Below are positions 6,824 through 9,860 of a stretch of 9,860 bases of DNA, in pieces. The stretch's first letter is position 1. Every line of letters starts with the position of its first letter. The notes under the pieces were generated by a model. It did no database searches, was not told the DNA's origin, and was given only the letters and a program-made list of their open reading frames with translations. Position numbers and translations under genes: made by a program. The DNA comes from Syntrophomonadaceae bacterium (lineage in GTDB: Bacteria; Bacillota; Dethiobacteria; DTU022), in contig SLQM01000117.1 in the NCBI GenBank assembly GCA_007131435.1, positions 1 to 9,860 of the forward strand, in the 5' to 3' direction.

Positions 6824-9454
6824 TTATTCCTGTTCCTCTTCCCTCATGTTTTTCTCAATGTCAAATATTTTTTGCTGCAGTAAATAAAATTTCTGTAAGG
6901 CATCCATTGGAGTTATGTGGTTTATATCAAGCTCTTTAATTTCCTCTATTAGTTCTAAAGACGGGCTATACTGTTGGTCATTCTTCGATACCATGGGCAG
7001 TAAACTAAGCTGTTTTTCAGTGGCATTCGATGCCGCCAGTTCCAACTCGGCTAAAATTGTTTCAGCCCTTGCTAAAACGGCCATGGGAACTCCAGCTAAA
7101 CGGGCAACATTTATTCCGTAGCTTTTATCTGCTTTACCGGCTACTACCTGTCTGAGGAATATAACTTCTTTACCCCGCTCTTTTACCGCCATGGTATAAT
7201 TCTTTATTCCTTTAACTTCACTCTCCAGGTTGGTCAGCTCATGGTAGTGAGTAGAAAAAAGGGTTTTCGCTTTTATCTTACTGCTGATATATTCAATCAC
7301 ACTGCGGGCTATACTCATGCCATCGTAAGTGCTTGTGCCTCTACCAATTTCATCCAGCACCACAAGACTATCATTGGTTGCTTCATTTAAAATGGTTGCT
7401 GTTTCCTGCATTTCAACCATGAATGTGCTGTGCCCCTTACTCAAATCATCACTGGCTCCTATTCGGGCAAAAATTCTGTCAATAATTGGCAGTTCTGCTT
7501 TTTCTGCTGGCACAAAACTTCCAGTTTGAGCCATTATTGAAATTAATGCTGCACAGCGTATATAAGTACTTTTGCCAGCCATATTGGGACCGGTAATAAC
7601 CAGGATGTAATTATTCTTGTCGAGATAATAATCGTTTGGCACATACCTTTCATAACCCAATTGCTCAACGACAGGGTGTCTCCCCTCTTTGATCATAAAA
7701 CGATTTTTATCCGTAAACCGTGGTCGCGAGTATTTATTAAGCTCTGCTGCTTCAGCAAGCCCCTGAAAAAAATCAATCTTTGCAACCTCATATGCAGCCG
7801 ACAACAGATCATAAGTATGATTGCTAATTGCCGCTCGAAGTTCTTCAAACAAATTGTATTCAAGCGCTGCCAGCTTGTCCCGGGCTCCAATTATCTGTTC
7901 TTCAAGCTTGTTAAGCTCTTCAACAGTATAGCGTTCGGCATTTACAAGGGTCTGTTTACGATGATATTCAGGGGGTACAAGGTCTAGATTTGTTTTTGTT
8001 ACCTCCATATAATAACCAAAGTTTCTGTTATAACCAACGCGGAGCGATTTTATACCAGTCCTTTGCTTTTCATCGTTTTCAAACTGTAGCAAAAGGTTTT
8101 TGCCATCGCTGGAAATAGCTTTCAGGCGGTCGACCTCTTCATTAAAGCCCTCTTTAAACAAACCTCCATCTTTGACTGATAACGGTGGTTCATTTACAAG
8201 GGCGCTGTTTATTAATTCTGATAAGTTAACAAATGCAGGAAGATTCTTATTGATTTCACTCAGCATACTTGAAGAAAAGCTGTTTAAAGACTTTTTTAAT
8301 TTTTCCAACTCATACAAAGTCTTTTTCAATGCAACGAGATCCCGGGCATTAACCCTTTGATAGGTCAAGCGGCTGCAAAATCGTTCAAGATCAAATACTC
8401 CATCAAGTATTTTGCGTAAATCTCTGCGCTGTAAAGGTTTTTTAAAAAGCTCTTCTACCGAATCAAGCCTCTTTTCTATCATTTTTCTATCAAGAAGCGG
8501 TTGCTCCAGTGTCCTTCTGAGAAACCTTCTCCCCATCCCAGTCATGCAGTGATCAAGAAGACCCAGTAAACTGCCTGTTTTACTGCCGTCACGAATTGTT
8601 GATGTAAGTTCAAGGTTTCGACTGGTTATAGAATCGATAATCATATTTCGATTATTAAAATATAGCTCTAGTTGATGAAAATGTTTATAACCGGAAGGAA
8701 GCTGTTGTAGTTTGTCAAGGTAAATAAGGGCAGCTGCAGCAGCAATAGTTGCCTGCGGGAACCGATCAAGGCCAAGATCTATCCAGGTATCATTACCCCA
8801 TTGTTCTGTAATTAACTCCTTTGACTGCATAAAGTCAGGCAAGTTATGGAGGATATCAATCAGGCAATTATGATTTAAACTAAATTCTTGATCAAAGATT
8901 TTGCTAACTTCAGCAGATCCGCAAATGATTTCAGCAGGCTGCAACCTTTTTAATTCACCTGCTATGATTTCCCGTGCTTTATCGCCATTGTACTCGGTAA
9001 TCTTAAAGTCACCTGTTGAAACATCTACTGCAGCTAATCCAAAATAGCTGTTGTGATTATTTACTAAAACGGCAAGATAGTTATTGCGGCTTTCTTCCAG
9101 CATTTCTGGGTCTGTTATTGTTCCGGGGGTTAATATACGTGTAATATCTCTTCGAACAAGGCCTTTTGCCTGTGCTGCTTCTTCAACCTGGTCGCAAATA
9201 ACAACTTTATAACCCTTGTTCAGCAGTTTATTCAAATAACCTTCTGCGGAATGAATGGGAACACCTGCTAAGGGTATTGGGTTATCGCTTCCCGCATCTC
9301 GCGAGGTAAGGGCAATTTCCATTTCTTTGGCTGCTGTAATGGCATCATCATAAAAAAGCTCGTAAAAATCACCAACCTGGAAAAGCAAAAGCTTATCAGG
9401 GTGCTGTTCTTTAAACTTCCTGTATTGTTCCATCATTGGGCTGCTTTTATCCAA
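6824..9454 (-). CDS. mutS: DNA mismatch repair protein MutS
   Basis: Recognises mismatches and small loops as a dimer clamp on DNA. The 876-residue protein is of full length. Domain I has the mismatch-reading Phe-X-Glu at F30-E32 in GDFYELF. Connector, lever and clamp domains cover roughly 120-570, with the clamp inside the lever. The ABC-type ATPase has Walker A GPNMAGKST (622-630), the signature region around LSKGHSTFMVE (671-681), Walker B VVLDEIGRG (698-706) and the switch STHYHEL (734-740). QLSLL at 815-819 fits the sliding-clamp (DnaN) binding motif, and a helical C-terminal dimer segment follows. The start is TTG, immediately after the miaB stop, with AAGGAG 7 bases upstream inside the miaB end. 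The nearby ATGs (codons 7 and 8) lack such a site. Confidence 0.98.
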   Translation of the reverse strand: MDKSSPMMEQYRKFKEQHPDKLLLFQVGDFYELFYDDAITAAKEMEIALTSRDAGSDNPIPLAGVPIHSAEGYLNKLLNKGYKVVICDQVEEAAQAKGLVRRDITRILTPGTITDPEMLEESRNNYLAVLVNNHNSYFGLAAVDVSTGDFKITEYNGDKAREIIAGELKRLQPAEIICGSAEVSKIFDQEFSLNHNCLIDILHNLPDFMQSKELITEQWGNDTWIDLGLDRFPQATIAAAAALIYLDKLQQLPSGYKHFHQLELYFNNRNMIIDSITSRNLELTSTIRDGSKTGSLLGLLDHCMTGMGRRFLRRTLEQPLLDRKMIEKRLDSVEELFKKPLQRRDLRKILDGVFDLERFCSRLTYQRVNARDLVALKKTLYELEKLKKSLNSFSSSMLSEINKNLPAFVNLSELINSALVNEPPLSVKDGGLFKEGFNEEVDRLKAISSDGKNLLLQFENDEKQRTGIKSLRVGYNRNFGYYMEVTKTNLDLVPPEYHRKQTLVNAERYTVEELNKLEEQIIGARDKLAALEYNLFEELRAAISNHTYDLLSAAYEVAKIDFFQGLAEAAELNKYSRPRFTDKNRFMIKEGRHPVVEQLGYERYVPNDYYLDKNNYILVITGPNMAGKSTYIRCAALISIMAQTGSFVPAEKAELPIIDRIFARIGASDDLSKGHSTFMVEMQETATILNEATNDSLVVLDEIGRGTSTYDGMSIARSVIEYISSKIKAKTLFSTHYHELTNLESEVKGIKNYTMAVKERGKEVIFLRQVVAGKADKSYGINVARLAGVPMAVLARAETILAELELAASNATEKQLSLLPMVSKNDQQYSPSLELIEEIKELDINHITPMDALQKFYLLQQKIFDIEKNMREEEQE

Positions 9455-9860
9455 TTATTTACTCCTTAGTTCTCCAACCAGGTTCCAGGTCCGTGCTTCA
9501 ATTATGTTCACCCTGGCAATTTTTGCAGTTAAATCTTCAGAATGTGCAAAATGCACCAATTTATTGGTTCTTGTTCGCCCTGTTTGCAACTCCGGTCTGT
9601 TTTTACTGGGCCCCTCAACCAGCAATTCTTCAGTACAACCAACCATTTTAAGATTAATTTCCTTGCTGATACTGTGCTGCATTTCGTTAAAGCGCTGCAA
9701 GCGTTCCTCCTTCTCTGTATGAGTCAACGTTTCGATCATTGTTGAAGCTGCTGTATTTACCCTTGGTGAATAGATAAATGAAAAGGCATTGTCAAACCTT
9801 GCTTCCTGGACTAAATCCAATGTTTCCTGAAAATCATTTTCACTTTCACCTGGGAAACCA
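9455..9860 (-). CDS. miaB: tRNA-2-methylthio-N6-dimethylallyladenosine synthase MiaB (C-terminal part)
   Basis: Radical-SAM methylthiotransferase that adds a methylthio group to i6A37 of tRNA, completing ms2i6A. Only the last 134 residues are visible; the frame runs off the window edge, so the cluster-binding cysteines cannot be checked. The visible part begins at GFPGE, the end of the radical-SAM domain (GFPGESENDFQETLDLV), continues with FSFIYSPR, and ends in the TRAM RNA-binding domain containing ELLVEGPSK and GRTRTNKLVHF. These are hallmarks of MiaB; related MtaB and RimO proteins lack the GRTRTNKLVHF form. The stop abuts the mutS TTG start, and the miaB end supplies the mutS ribosome binding site. 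The first gene of this series and its promoter lie beyond the window. Confidence 0.95.
   Translation of the reverse strand, partial: GFPGESENDFQETLDLVQEARFDNAFSFIYSPRVNTAASTMIETLTHTEKEERLQRFNEMQHSISKEINLKMVGCTEELLVEGPSKNRPELQTGRTRTNKLVHFAHSEDLTAKIARVNIIEARTWNLVGELRSK

Noticed and set aside
7661..7987. Long open frames opposite mutS and other genes (for example 7661-7987 on the + strand)
   Set aside because: They lie wholly within strongly conserved genes on the other strand, have no recognisable domain and no ribosome binding site.
1..9860. Search for mobile elements, CRISPR arrays, tRNA/rRNA genes, phage or defence genes
   Set aside because: Nearly all of the window is covered by conserved housekeeping genes; no direct repeat array, transposase, integrase or structural RNA was seen.

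Overview
The window looks like a chromosomal housekeeping segment from a low-to-moderate GC Gram-positive anaerobe (Bacillota, Clostridia in the broad sense). The reasons are a Gram-positive-type Hfq, a LexA of typical Bacillota architecture, a MutL that carries its own endonuclease motifs (so no MutH is needed), frequent TTG/GTG starts with AGGAGG-like ribosome binding sites, and the conserved gene order miaB-mutS-mutL-miaA-hfq-hflX. A species cannot be named from the sequence alone.

Left part, + strand (1-2381). The window opens inside an intrinsic terminator hairpin (1-28) that is most likely the end of the leader ahead of leuA; a T-box leader is possible but its diagnostic part lies outside. 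A complete leuA (2-isopropylmalate synthase, leucine biosynthesis) follows, best started at GTG 146. Next comes lexA (SOS repressor), with its own extended -10 promoter and an imperfect SOS-box-like palindrome over the -35 region. The other leu genes are not next to leuA here.

Right part, - strand (9860 down to 2419). This is a tightly packed gene series read right to left: miaB (C-terminal part only, cut by the window edge), mutS (starts directly after the miaB stop), mutL (1 base after mutS), miaA (8 bases after mutL), hfq, and then, beyond a strong intrinsic terminator, hflX. MutS and MutL form the mismatch-repair core. MiaA and MiaB act successively on adenosine 37 of tRNAs (i6A, then ms2i6A). 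Hfq is an RNA chaperone, and HflX is a ribosome-associated GTPase. lexA and hflX converge with a 37-base gap that is spanned by an imperfect inverted repeat.

All protein genes belong to well-known families, and I see no mobile element, CRISPR array, phage gene or defence cassette. The least explained DNA is the hfq-hflX junction. There a 7-base word occurs three times in alternating orientation, so that the hfq terminator hairpin and a hairpin just ahead of the hflX start are mutually exclusive. This resembles an attenuator, but that is an inference.
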